The position numbers were made by a program, and so were the translations under genes. A stretch of DNA of 20,428 bases from CAZWEZ01 sp964632795. GTDB lineage: Bacteria; Pseudomonadota; Alphaproteobacteria; Rhodospirillales; 2-02-FULL-58-16. Location: contig CAZWEZ010000065.1 in assembly GCA_964632795.1 (NCBI GenBank), positions 1 through 20,428 of the forward strand, read 5' to 3'. This document shows positions 7,549-13,974 of this stretch, piece after piece. Each line of letters opens with the position of its first letter. Position 1 is the stretch's first letter. The notes below the pieces were generated by a model. The model saw only the letters and a program-made list of their open reading frames with translations. It was not told the DNA's origin and did not search any database.

Positions 7549-7652
7549 GGTTTGACTCGACCTTACCTGAACACACCCGGATAACCCACCGATTCCGCGG
7601 GCTCCGGCGTTCGACTTATCACCCCAATGGGATTTGCCAGGAGGTTAGCATC

Positions 7653-7856
7653 ATGATCAAGCTGAAAGTGGACGGAATGACCTGTGATCACTGTGTGAAG
7701 GCCGTAAGCCAGGCCCTGTCCAAGGTCGCCGGCGTGGAGAAGGTCGTCGAGGTCCGCCTGGACAACGGAGAGGCCACCTTGGAGGGCCGGCCCGACGAGG
7801 CCCAACTGATTGCGGCGGTGAGCGAGGAGGGGTACCAGGCCCTGGTGATTCAATAA
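7653..7856 (+). CDS. copZ: Copper chaperone CopZ (single HMA domain)
   Basis: This is a 67-residue heavy-metal-associated domain protein. CopZ-type proteins bind Cu(I) in the cytoplasm and deliver it to the CopA ATPase and to copper regulators. The metal loop GMTCDHC (8-14) is followed by VKAVSQALSKVAGVEKVVEV and the usual ferredoxin-like alternation ending EEGYQALVIQ. It carries His rather than Ser between the cysteines, as in some bacterial CopZ proteins. AGGAGG lies 8 bases before the ATG. It is the first gene after the copper promoter and is followed by copA after 70 bases in the same direction. A mercury-type MerP role is unlikely because there is no signal peptide and the neighbours are copper genes. 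Confidence 0.93.
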   Translation: MIKLKVDGMTCDHCVKAVSQALSKVAGVEKVVEVRLDNGEATLEGRPDEAQLIAAVSEEGYQALVIQ

Positions 7857-7926
7857 CCCTGCCGTGCCCCGGGCTCCGGCCAAGAGTCTTTCCCCAAACG
7901 AATAGGCGTCGGCGAAAAGGTGTCAA

Positions 7927-10446
7927 ATGAACGAGCAACTGACTTTCTCCATTCAGGGCATGACCTGCGCGAGCTGTGTGTCGCGGGTGGAGCGGGCTTT
8001 GAAGAAGCTTTCGGGGGTCGAGGAGTCGGCGGTCAACCTGTCCACCGAGAAGGCGACCGTGGTCTTCGATCCCGAGGGGATCGGCCCGGCCGATCTCTTC
8101 GCCGCGGTGGATGCGGCCGGCTACACGCCGGTCGCCCAGCGACTCGAGGTCGCCGTCGCCGGGATGACCTGCGCCTCCTGCGTCGGCCGGGTCGAGCGGG
8201 CGATCAGGAAGCTCCCCGGGATCCTCGAGGCCAACGTCAACCTGGCCACCGAAAAGGCGAGCGTGAACTTCCTGCCCGGGGCGTCGAACCCGGCCGGCAT
8301 CATGGAAGCAATCGAGAAGGCCGGCTACACGCCGCGGGAGGTGGACGGCGAAGGGAAGGAGGAGGACCTGGAGCGCGCGGCGCGGGAAGCGGAGCTTGCC
8401 AAGCTGCGGCGTGACCTGCTCATAGCCGCCGCCTTCACCATCCCCCTGTTCCTCGTCGCCATGCTCAAGTTCTTGCCCGGTGTGAGAGAGCCAATGCTGT
8501 CGCTCCTTTCCGAGCGCGGTTGGATGTGGATTGAATTCGTCCTGGCGACCCCGGTGCAGTTCTATGCGGGGCGGCGCTTCTACCGTTCCGGCTGGGCCGA
8601 GATGAGCCATCTGAGCCCGGGCATGAGCAGCCTGGTGATGCTCGGCTCCAGCGCCGCGTTTTTCTACTCGGTGCTGGCGCTGCTGGTCCCGGACATTTTC
8701 CCCGAGGGCTCGGCGACCACGTATTTCGAGGCGGCCGGCGTCATCATCACCCTGATCCTGCTCGGCCGGTTCCTCGAGGCCATCGCCAAGGGCCGCACCT
8801 CCGAGGCCATCAAGAAGCTGATGCGGCTTCAGGCCAAGACGGCCCGTGTCCTCAGGGACGGCGAGGAGATGGAGATTCCGATCGAGGCCGTGGTGCCGGG
8901 AGACATGGTGCTGGTCCGCCCCGGCGAACGCCTGCCGGTGGACGGGGTGGTGACCGAGGGCTCGAGCTACGTCGACGAGTCGATGATCACCGGCGAGCCC
9001 ATCCCGGTGGAGAAGCGGGCGGGGGCCGAAGTGGTGGGCGGCACGGTCAACAAGACCGGCGCCTTCACCATCGAGGCCACCCGCGTCGGGGCGGATACCG
9101 TGTTGAGCCAGATCATCAAGATGGTCGAGGAAGCGCAGAGCTCCAAGCCGCCCATCCAGCGGCTCGCCGACAAGATCGCCTCGGTGTTCGTGCCCGTGGT
9201 CATCGTCCTCTCCCTCATCACCTTCGGAATCTGGCTCTTCGTCGGGCCGTCGCCGGCGTTGAGTTATGCTTTCGTGACCGCCGTCTCGGTCCTTCTCATC
9301 GCCTGCCCCTGCGCCATGGGCCTGGCCACGCCGACCGCGATCATGGTGGGCACCGGCAAGGGCGCCGAGATGGGTGTCCTGTTCCGCAAGGGCGCCGCGC
9401 TGGAGATCCTGGCGCGGGTCGACGCGGTGGTGCTGGACAAGACCGGCACCCTGACCATGGGCCGTCCCGTGATGACCGATTTCCATCACCGCGGGTCCGC
9501 TGGCGCGCAGGAGGATTCGCCGCAAACCCTGCGCCTGGTGGCCGCCGCCGAGTCCAAGAGCGAACACCCCATCGCCGAGGCAATCGTGCGCGCGGCACAG
9601 GAGCGTGGGATCGAGATTCCGCCGGTGACGGGGTTCAACGCCGAACCTGGCTTCGGCATCGAGGCCGAGGTCGACGGCCATCTGGTCCAGGTCGGCGCCG
9701 ACCGCTACATGAGGAAGCTGGGCGTCGACATCTCGGACACCGAGGACCTGGCGGCGAAACTCGCCGGCGAGGCCAAGAGCCCCCTCTACGCCGCGGTGGA
9801 CGGCGGGCTCGCCGCCGTGATCGCGGTGGCCGATCCGCTCAAGGAGGGCAGTCGCGAGGCGATCACGGCGCTCCACGATCTGGGTGCCGATGTGGCCATG
9901 CTGACCGGCGACAACCGGCGCACCGCCGATGCCATCGCGCGCCAGCTCGGGATAGACCGGGTGTTGGCCGAGATACTGCCCGACCAGAAGGCCGAGGAGG
10001 TCAAGCGGCTCCAGGCCGGGGGCAAAAAGGTCGCCTTCGTCGGCGACGGCATCAACGACGCGCCGGCACTGGCCCAGGCCGACGTGGGCATCGCCATCGG
10101 CACCGGGACCGACATCGCCATCGAGGCTGGCGAGGTAATCCTGATGTCGGGGGACCTGCGGGGCATCGTCAATGCCGTCGCCCTTTCGAGGCGAACCCTG
10201 AAAACGATCAGGTACAACTTCTTCTGGGCTTATGCCTATAACGTGGCCCTGATCCCGGTCGCCGCCGGGGTGCTCTTTCCCCTGCTGGGTCTTCTCCTGA
10301 ACCCCATGCTGGCGGCCGGCGCGATGAGCGTCTCCAGCCTCTTCGTGGTGACCAATTCATTGCGCCTGCGCGGCTTCCGTCCGCCCCTCGCAAGTGAGCC
10401 GCGGACCTCGGCGGACCCCGCAGCGTTGGTCGGGGAACCGGCATGA
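7927..10446 (+). CDS. copA: Cu(I)-exporting P1B-type ATPase CopA
   Basis: CopA pumps Cu(I) out of the cytoplasm across the inner membrane at the cost of ATP. The 839-residue protein has two N-terminal HMA domains with MTCASC loops (Cys14/17 and Cys82/85), then eight expected membrane helices (first pair at about 163-220). The actuator motif TGEP starts at 355, the ion-path CPC is at 460-462 in LLIACPCAMGLATPT, the phosphorylated Asp504 is in DKTGT, the HP motif is at 547-548, TGDN at 660-663, and GDGIND at 706-711. The last helices contain YN (771-772) and MSVSS (800-804), the pattern that marks Cu(I)/Ag(I) selectivity. A short hydrophilic tail follows. AAGGTG precedes the ATG. It is probably co-transcribed with copZ. 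Confidence 0.97.
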   Translation: MNEQLTFSIQGMTCASCVSRVERALKKLSGVEESAVNLSTEKATVVFDPEGIGPADLFAAVDAAGYTPVAQRLEVAVAGMTCASCVGRVERAIRKLPGILEANVNLATEKASVNFLPGASNPAGIMEAIEKAGYTPREVDGEGKEEDLERAAREAELAKLRRDLLIAAAFTIPLFLVAMLKFLPGVREPMLSLLSERGWMWIEFVLATPVQFYAGRRFYRSGWAEMSHLSPGMSSLVMLGSSAAFFYSVLALLVPDIFPEGSATTYFEAAGVIITLILLGRFLEAIAKGRTSEAIKKLMRLQAKTARVLRDGEEMEIPIEAVVPGDMVLVRPGERLPVDGVVTEGSSYVDESMITGEPIPVEKRAGAEVVGGTVNKTGAFTIEATRVGADTVLSQIIKMVEEAQSSKPPIQRLADKIASVFVPVVIVLSLITFGIWLFVGPSPALSYAFVTAVSVLLIACPCAMGLATPTAIMVGTGKGAEMGVLFRKGAALEILARVDAVVLDKTGTLTMGRPVMTDFHHRGSAGAQEDSPQTLRLVAAAESKSEHPIAEAIVRAAQERGIEIPPVTGFNAEPGFGIEAEVDGHLVQVGADRYMRKLGVDISDTEDLAAKLAGEAKSPLYAAVDGGLAAVIAVADPLKEGSREAITALHDLGADVAMLTGDNRRTADAIARQLGIDRVLAEILPDQKAEEVKRLQAGGKKVAFVGDGINDAPALAQADVGIAIGTGTDIAIEAGEVILMSGDLRGIVNAVALSRRTLKTIRYNFFWAYAYNVALIPVAAGVLFPLLGLLLNPMLAAGAMSVSSLFVVTNSLRLRGFRPPLASEPRTSADPAALVGEPA

Positions 10447-10495
10447 GGGAAATGTTTTCGTTGGATAAATCGACTTCCGAAACCGGAGGATCGTG

Positions 10496-10915
10496 ATGAA
10501 CATCGGAACCGCGGCCGACCAATCGGGAGTTCCCGCCAAGACCATCCGCTACTACGAGAGCATCGGCCTGATCCCGCCGGCGGCGCGCGCCGAGAACGGC
10601 TACCGCGACTACGACCGGACCGACGTCGAGACCCTGCGCTTCGTCCAGCGCGCCCGCCACCTGGGGTTCTCGGTCAGGGACGTCGGCAACCTGCTGGCCC
10701 TGTGGCGCGACAAGAAGCGGGCCAGCGCCGATGTCAAGGCGTTGGCCCTGCGCCACATCGCCGAGGTGGAAACCCGGATCGCCGAACTGGAGACCATCCG
10801 CCGGACCCTGATCCACCTCACCGGCCGCTGCCACGGCGACGACCGCCCCGACTGCCCGATCATCGAGGATATGGCCGGCGCCATGGCGCTTCCTGAGGCC
10901 GAGGAAATCCTGTAG
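10496..10915 (+). CDS. cueR: CueR/HmrR-type copper-sensing MerR-family regulator
   Basis: This 139-residue MerR-family activator senses Cu(I). The DNA-binding part opens MNIGTAADQSGVPAKTIRYYESIGLIPPA, with the typical helix-turn-helix and wing (GYRDYD). The metal loop is complete: Cys112 and Cys120 in CHGDDRPDCPI, matching the two Cu(I) ligands of CueR. Position 77 is Ser, as in sensors of +1 ions, rather than the Cys of Zn/Hg sensors. The ATG at 10496 is preferred to a GTG three bases earlier because GGAGG (10485-10489) is 6 bases from the ATG. The gene follows copA by 49 bases and probably controls the copZ promoter. The symbol hmrR is equally used for this group in alphaproteobacteria. Confidence 0.93.
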   Translation: MNIGTAADQSGVPAKTIRYYESIGLIPPAARAENGYRDYDRTDVETLRFVQRARHLGFSVRDVGNLLALWRDKKRASADVKALALRHIAEVETRIAELETIRRTLIHLTGRCHGDDRPDCPIIEDMAGAMALPEAEEIL

Positions 10916-10959
10916 ACTGGGTCGACCTGGTGGAACCGAGGCGGGGGGCGAACCGAGCC

Positions 10960-11286
10960 ATGGCCAAGGAAAGCAAGTCCAAGAAGCGCCAGCGTCTGCT
11001 GATGCAGATCGAACAGGGGATCAGTCTCGCCAACCGCGAGGTCATCGACGGCCTCATCCCGCCGGTCACCGCGGAAAGCGTGATGCCGTTCACGATCTCG
11101 GTGGCTCGGCTGAGGGCGAAGTACCTGGCAGCCGCCTACGAGTTCGCCGAGAAGGAACACGGGAACGCCCTCGACGAATCCGAAGTGACGACGTTGCGCC
11201 GCCACCAGGAAATGTACGAGGCCGCCCGCGACGCCTTCGAAGCCCTGACCACGGCCATCGAACGCGGTTACGTCAAGCTCGGCTAG
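10960..11286 (+). CDS. Conserved-looking hypothetical protein, 108 residues
   Basis: I do not recognise this gene. From the ATG at 10960 it encodes 108 residues: a very basic start (MAKESKSKKRQR), a central stretch with IPPVTAESVMPFTISVARLR, and a charged, mostly helical second half rich in Ala, Glu and Arg. There are no membrane segments, signal peptide or cysteines. A longer in-frame GTG start at 10930 would add ten residues; neither start has a clear Shine-Dalgarno sequence, though a run of six G lies 13 bases before the ATG. Codon use (G/C third positions) matches the neighbours, supporting a real gene. It follows cueR in the same direction by 44 bases and may be read from the copper operon, but nothing in it points to metal binding. 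Confidence 0.7.
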   Translation: MAKESKSKKRQRLLMQIEQGISLANREVIDGLIPPVTAESVMPFTISVARLRAKYLAAAYEFAEKEHGNALDESEVTTLRRHQEMYEAARDAFEALTTAIERGYVKLG

Positions 11287-11457
11287 AACGACGATTCGGG
11301 CTCTTCGAGGAAGGCCCGCTCCTCGGCGGTGTCGCCAGGGTTCGGTCGAACCCCTTGTCCAGGGCCAGCGTTCCCTCCGCCGTCTCTATGGGTCATTATC
11401 AGTGCCTCTTGGTATAATCCAGGCGCTGTTGGTGAAGCCCAGGCGGGAGGCGGGCAG
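11287..11457. other. 171-base gap before the deacetylase gene
   Basis: It contains a possible promoter for the deacetylase (11411-11418) and a 37-codon minus-strand reading frame (11283-11396) that starts MTHRDGGG, ends EEPESSF and overlaps the end of the preceding gene by 4 bases. That frame has no ribosome-binding site and no family I know, so it is not called as a gene; it may be the remnant of a lost one. Confidence 0.4.
11411..11418 (+). promoter_or_regulatory. Possible extended -10 promoter of the deacetylase gene
   Basis: TGGTATAAT (from 11410) is a perfect extended -10 of the form TG-N-TATAAT. I see no good -35 hexamer 16-18 bases upstream, which an extended -10 can tolerate. Transcription would start near 11425, giving a leader of about 30 bases before the GTG at 11458. 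It would uncouple the deacetylase-acetyltransferase pair from the copper genes. Confidence 0.5.
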
Positions 11458-12645
11458 GTGAAGGGCGCGACCGGGTCTCGGAAACGAAAGAAGAAGACCA
11501 AACGATCGGCGGCCAGGCCCAATCCCCGCCGTCAGGCGGTCTATGCCGCGATCGCCCTGGCCGCCGTCCTCGGCGGCTACGGGGTGGGGGTGCTGGTCGA
11601 GGACGAGGTTCGGCCGCCGCCGTCCAAGTCGCTCGCTCTGGATTCCGGGAAGGGGAAGGCGGAGCCCTGGTATGCCACCCAGCCGCCGCCGCCGTCGCTG
11701 ATCACGGCCCCCGACGCCCCCCTGTTCCCGGACCCCTCCGACGAACCCCGGGAAACGCCGGCCCTTGCCTACGAGGAGGCCCTGCCCCAGGAGGTCTACG
11801 AGCCGCCGCCGCCCAAACCCGCGTCCACGCCGCAAACGTCACCGGCCCCGGCCGAGATCGCCGCCGTGCCGGCGGTGCCGCCCCCGATGCCCGGCGAGAC
11901 GCCGCCGTGGCGCCGGTTCGCGGTGGCGGCGCCGGACACCGGGGGCCGGCCGATGATCGCCGTGGTCATCGACGACATGGGGGTGGACCGCAAGCGCACC
12001 GCCCGGACGATCGCCCTCGTTGGGCCGCTGACCCTGTCCTTCCTGACCTACGCCGATGACCTGGAGCGGCAGACGGCGGCGGCGCGCAAGGCCGGTCACG
12101 AGCTCCTCCTGCACGTCTCCATGGAGCCCGGCGGCAACGTCGATCCCGGCCCCAACGTGCTGCTGGTCGGTCTCGGGGCCGAGGAACTGCGCCGCCGCCT
12201 GCGCTGGGGTCTGTCGCGCTTCGACACCTACGTCGGCATCAACAACCACATGGGCAGCAAGTTCACCGCCGCCGCCGCCGGGATGGCGGTGGTGATGGAG
12301 GAACTCAAGGCCCGCGGTCTGCTGTTCCTGGATTCGCGGACCTCGGGGGCGACGGTGGGAGCCAAGCTGGCCCGCCGTTTCGGGGTTCCCTTCGCCGAAC
12401 GCAACGTCTTCCTCGACAACGTCAACCAAGTGGCGGCGGTCAACGCCCGCCTCGCCGAGGTCGAGCGGCTGGCCCGGCGCAAGGGGTTCGCGATCGCCAT
12501 CGGCCACCCCCGCGACGCCACCATTACCGCCCTCACCCGATGGCTGGACGGGATCGCGGCGAAGGGATTCGCGCTGGTCCCGTTGAGCGCCGTGGTCGGC
12601 GGGCCGGGGGCCGGGGCCGAGGTCGACCTGGAGGCCACGAGATGA
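11458..12645 (+). CDS. Divergent polysaccharide deacetylase family protein (YibQ-like)
   Basis: This 395-residue protein belongs to the divergent polysaccharide deacetylase family (Pfam PF04748, YibQ-like), presumed to act on glycans in the periplasm, although its substrate is not established. A basic cytoplasmic tail (SRKRKKKTKR) precedes one membrane helix at about 27-46. A long Pro-rich linker follows (about 52-160), then the catalytic domain at 165-382 with VVIDDMG (169-175), NNHMGS (262-267), FLDSRTS (290-296) and IGHPR (348-352). The Asp pair and the His are the likely metal ligands of the NodB fold. The GTG start was chosen because GGAGG lies 7 bases upstream and the protein then starts just before the basic anchor; longer in-frame starts have no such site. 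The stop overlaps the next gene as ATGA. Confidence 0.88.
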   Translation: MKGATGSRKRKKKTKRSAARPNPRRQAVYAAIALAAVLGGYGVGVLVEDEVRPPPSKSLALDSGKGKAEPWYATQPPPPSLITAPDAPLFPDPSDEPRETPALAYEEALPQEVYEPPPPKPASTPQTSPAPAEIAAVPAVPPPMPGETPPWRRFAVAAPDTGGRPMIAVVIDDMGVDRKRTARTIALVGPLTLSFLTYADDLERQTAAARKAGHELLLHVSMEPGGNVDPGPNVLLVGLGAEELRRRLRWGLSRFDTYVGINNHMGSKFTAAAAGMAVVMEELKARGLLFLDSRTSGATVGAKLARRFGVPFAERNVFLDNVNQVAAVNARLAEVERLARRKGFAIAIGHPRDATITALTRWLDGIAAKGFALVPLSAVVGGPGAGAEVDLEATR

Positions 12646-13124
12646 TCCGTCTTTGCGGGGAGGGCGAGTTCGAGGCCGTTCTCGCCATCATCAACGACGC
12701 CGCCGAGGCCTATCGGGGGATCATCCCGGCCGACCGCTGGAAGGTCCCCTACATGGCCAAGGACGAACTGCGCCACGAGATCGACGCCGGGGTCGTCTTC
12801 AGGGGCTGGGAGGAGGACGGCGAACTGGTCGGCGTGATGGGCCTCCAGGACCTCGGCGAGGTGGTGCTGATCCGCCACACCTACGTCAAGACGGCGCGCC
12901 GCGGCCAGGGGATCGGCGGCCGGCTCCTGGACGACCTGCGCCGGCGCACCGAGTCGCCGATCCTGGTCGGCACCTGGGCCGCCGCCGAGTGGGCGATCCG
13001 GTTCTACGAGAAACACGGTTTCCGCCTGGTCTCCAAGGCGGACAAGGACTACCTGCTGGGCCGCTACTGGTCGATCCCCGAGCGTCAGGTCGAGACCTCG
13101 GTGGTCCTAGTGGATAAAATCTAA
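12642..13124 (+). CDS. GNAT-family N-acetyltransferase
   Basis: This 160-residue single-domain GNAT enzyme transfers an acetyl group from acetyl-CoA to an unknown amine. The acetyl-CoA pyrophosphate loop RRGQGIGGRLL is at 86-96, after a strand with HTYVKTA. The late motif FYEKHGF is at 121-127, as in many small GNATs. The ATG shares ATGA with the deacetylase stop, so the two are translationally coupled and probably work together or at least are made together. A deacetylase coupled to an acetyltransferase is suggestive of wall or capsule modification, but the GNAT has no membrane anchor or signal peptide, so it is cytoplasmic. The substrate cannot be read from sequence. Confidence 0.9.
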   Translation: MIRLCGEGEFEAVLAIINDAAEAYRGIIPADRWKVPYMAKDELRHEIDAGVVFRGWEEDGELVGVMGLQDLGEVVLIRHTYVKTARRGQGIGGRLLDDLRRRTESPILVGTWAAAEWAIRFYEKHGFRLVSKADKDYLLGRYWSIPERQVETSVVLVDKI

Positions 13125-13146
13125 CATATGGCACCCATACGACGGC
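13124..13146 (-). repeat. Right copy of a 23-base perfect inverted repeat
   Basis: This copy starts on the last base of the GNAT stop codon and nearly fills the 26-base gap to the convergent flagellin-like gene. It is the exact reverse complement of 33-55. Its internal dyad TATGG-CAC-CCATA could form only a very short hairpin and has no T-run, so it is a poor terminator candidate. Confidence 0.85.
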
Positions 13147-13150
13147 CGCT

Positions 13151-13876
13151 TCACCCGACCACGTTGACCAGGCTGCCCCGGGGCAGGACGCTGGACTGGC
13201 CGCTGCTGAGGAGGGCGGCCAGCTGGCTGGAGAAGGGGTTGGGTTTTCCGAGGGCGTCGCGAAGCGAGGTCAGGCGGTCGAGCCGGGTGCCGGCCAGGGC
13301 GACCGCCCTGTTGATCGCGACGATGGCCGCATCCACGCCCTTGTCGCTCAGCAGGTCCAGGACGTCGATGCCCAGTCCCGCCGAATCCAGGGGTTGGGAG
13401 ATGATGACGATACTGCCGCCGTAGGCGCTGGTCTGCAGGGTGATATCGCCCCCCTTGCTGGAGATCAACCTGGCGTACTTGAATTCGGTGGTTTCGACCA
13501 GGCTGTTGATCTGGTCGATGACCCGATGCGCCAGGGCCTGGATGTTGAGACGCGAGACGCGGGTCCCGCCGTCGATCAGCAGGTTGGTCGAGGGCGAGAC
13601 GAGTGAGTCGTGGTTGGCCACGGCGAACGCCGACTTCAGGGAGCGGAGGGCGCCGAGGATGCCGTTGCCGGCGGTGATGGCGAGGGCGAGGGCCGAGGTC
13701 ACGTCCTCGAAGCTGAGGACGATCCGCGACGATGCGAAGGGGCCGGACTCGAGTCCCTTGGGAAGCGCCAGGGAACGGATGCTCCCGGTCCTCGACAGGA
13801 TGGAAATCGAATCGAGGGCATTCCTGCCGTCAAATGCGATGTTGGTAGCGGAAATCGCGCCGGCGCTGAAAGCCAA
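13151..13876 (-). CDS. Flagellin-like hypothetical protein with TTG start
   Basis: This is a 241-residue protein that I place only tentatively. Residues 56-135 form helical stretches (ALRSLKSAFAVAN, LAHRVIDQINSLVE) like the helical arms of flagellin. Residues 164-210 contain LGIDVLDLLS and AAIVAINRAVALAGTRLDRL, ending LRDALG, which resembles the flagellin C-terminal arm. The canonical N-terminal flagellin start is missing, so it may be a flagellin-related or hook-associated-like protein. It has no Cys and no signal peptide. The start codon is TTG, supported by a strong AAGGAGG 8 bases upstream; no ATG lies close by. It is read leftward after trpE and has its own possible promoter in the 98-base gap. 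No other motility gene is in the window. Confidence 0.75.
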   Translation of the reverse strand: MAFSAGAISATNIAFDGRNALDSISILSRTGSIRSLALPKGLESGPFASSRIVLSFEDVTSALALAITAGNGILGALRSLKSAFAVANHDSLVSPSTNLLIDGGTRVSRLNIQALAHRVIDQINSLVETTEFKYARLISSKGGDITLQTSAYGGSIVIISQPLDSAGLGIDVLDLLSDKGVDAAIVAINRAVALAGTRLDRLTSLRDALGKPNPFSSQLAALLSSGQSSVLPRGSLVNVVG

Positions 13877-13940
13877 CGAATACTCCTCCTTCTGGAGGTC
13901 TCGGCCCAGCGCTTCAGCCGGACGTTATGACCAACCGGGG

Positions 13941-13969
13941 AAAATACACCAAAACCCGTTTAAAATCAA
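13941..13969 (-). promoter_or_regulatory. Possible promoter of the flagellin-like gene
   Basis: On the minus strand TTGATT (13964-13969) and TATTTT (13941-13946) are separated by exactly 17 bases in an AT-rich patch just after the trpE stop. The expected start would be near 13934, about 58 bases before the TTG start codon. It does not match the sigma-28 consensus that drives many flagellin genes. Confidence 0.4.
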
Positions 13970-13974
13970 TGGAA

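Larger units (their letters stand above)
7249..7652. other. 404-base lower-GC intergenic region between divergent trpG and copZ
   Basis: The gap holds the start region of trpG on the minus strand and the copper promoter of copZ on the plus strand (7498-7544, entered separately). It is visibly less GC-rich than the flanking genes. A strong short hairpin, ACGCCGC-CCCG-GCGGCGT, lies at 7314-7331, without a following T-run on either strand. A weaker hairpin with stem GGTTTC/GAAACC is at 7417-7434. On the minus strand CTTGAC near 7372 could be a -35 for trpG, but I see no convincing -10 at the right distance. Several open frames of 60-83 codons cross the gap; none has both a ribosome-binding site and recognisable protein features, so no gene is called. 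Confidence 0.6.

Noticed and set aside
7657..9876. A 739-codon minus-strand frame opposite copZ and copA
   Set aside because: It is antisense to a P-type ATPase with every motif intact; its His/Asp/Gly/Arg-rich composition is typical of antisense shadows.
13124..13146. Repeat as a sigma-54 promoter (TGGCAC)
   Set aside because: The -24 half is present, but the GC of the -12 element is missing at the required 10-base spacing.
7249..13974. Integrative element with att sites
   Set aside because: No integrase, transposase or tRNA target is present, and only an 8-base chance-level match (AAACGGGT and its complement) was found near the two edges.
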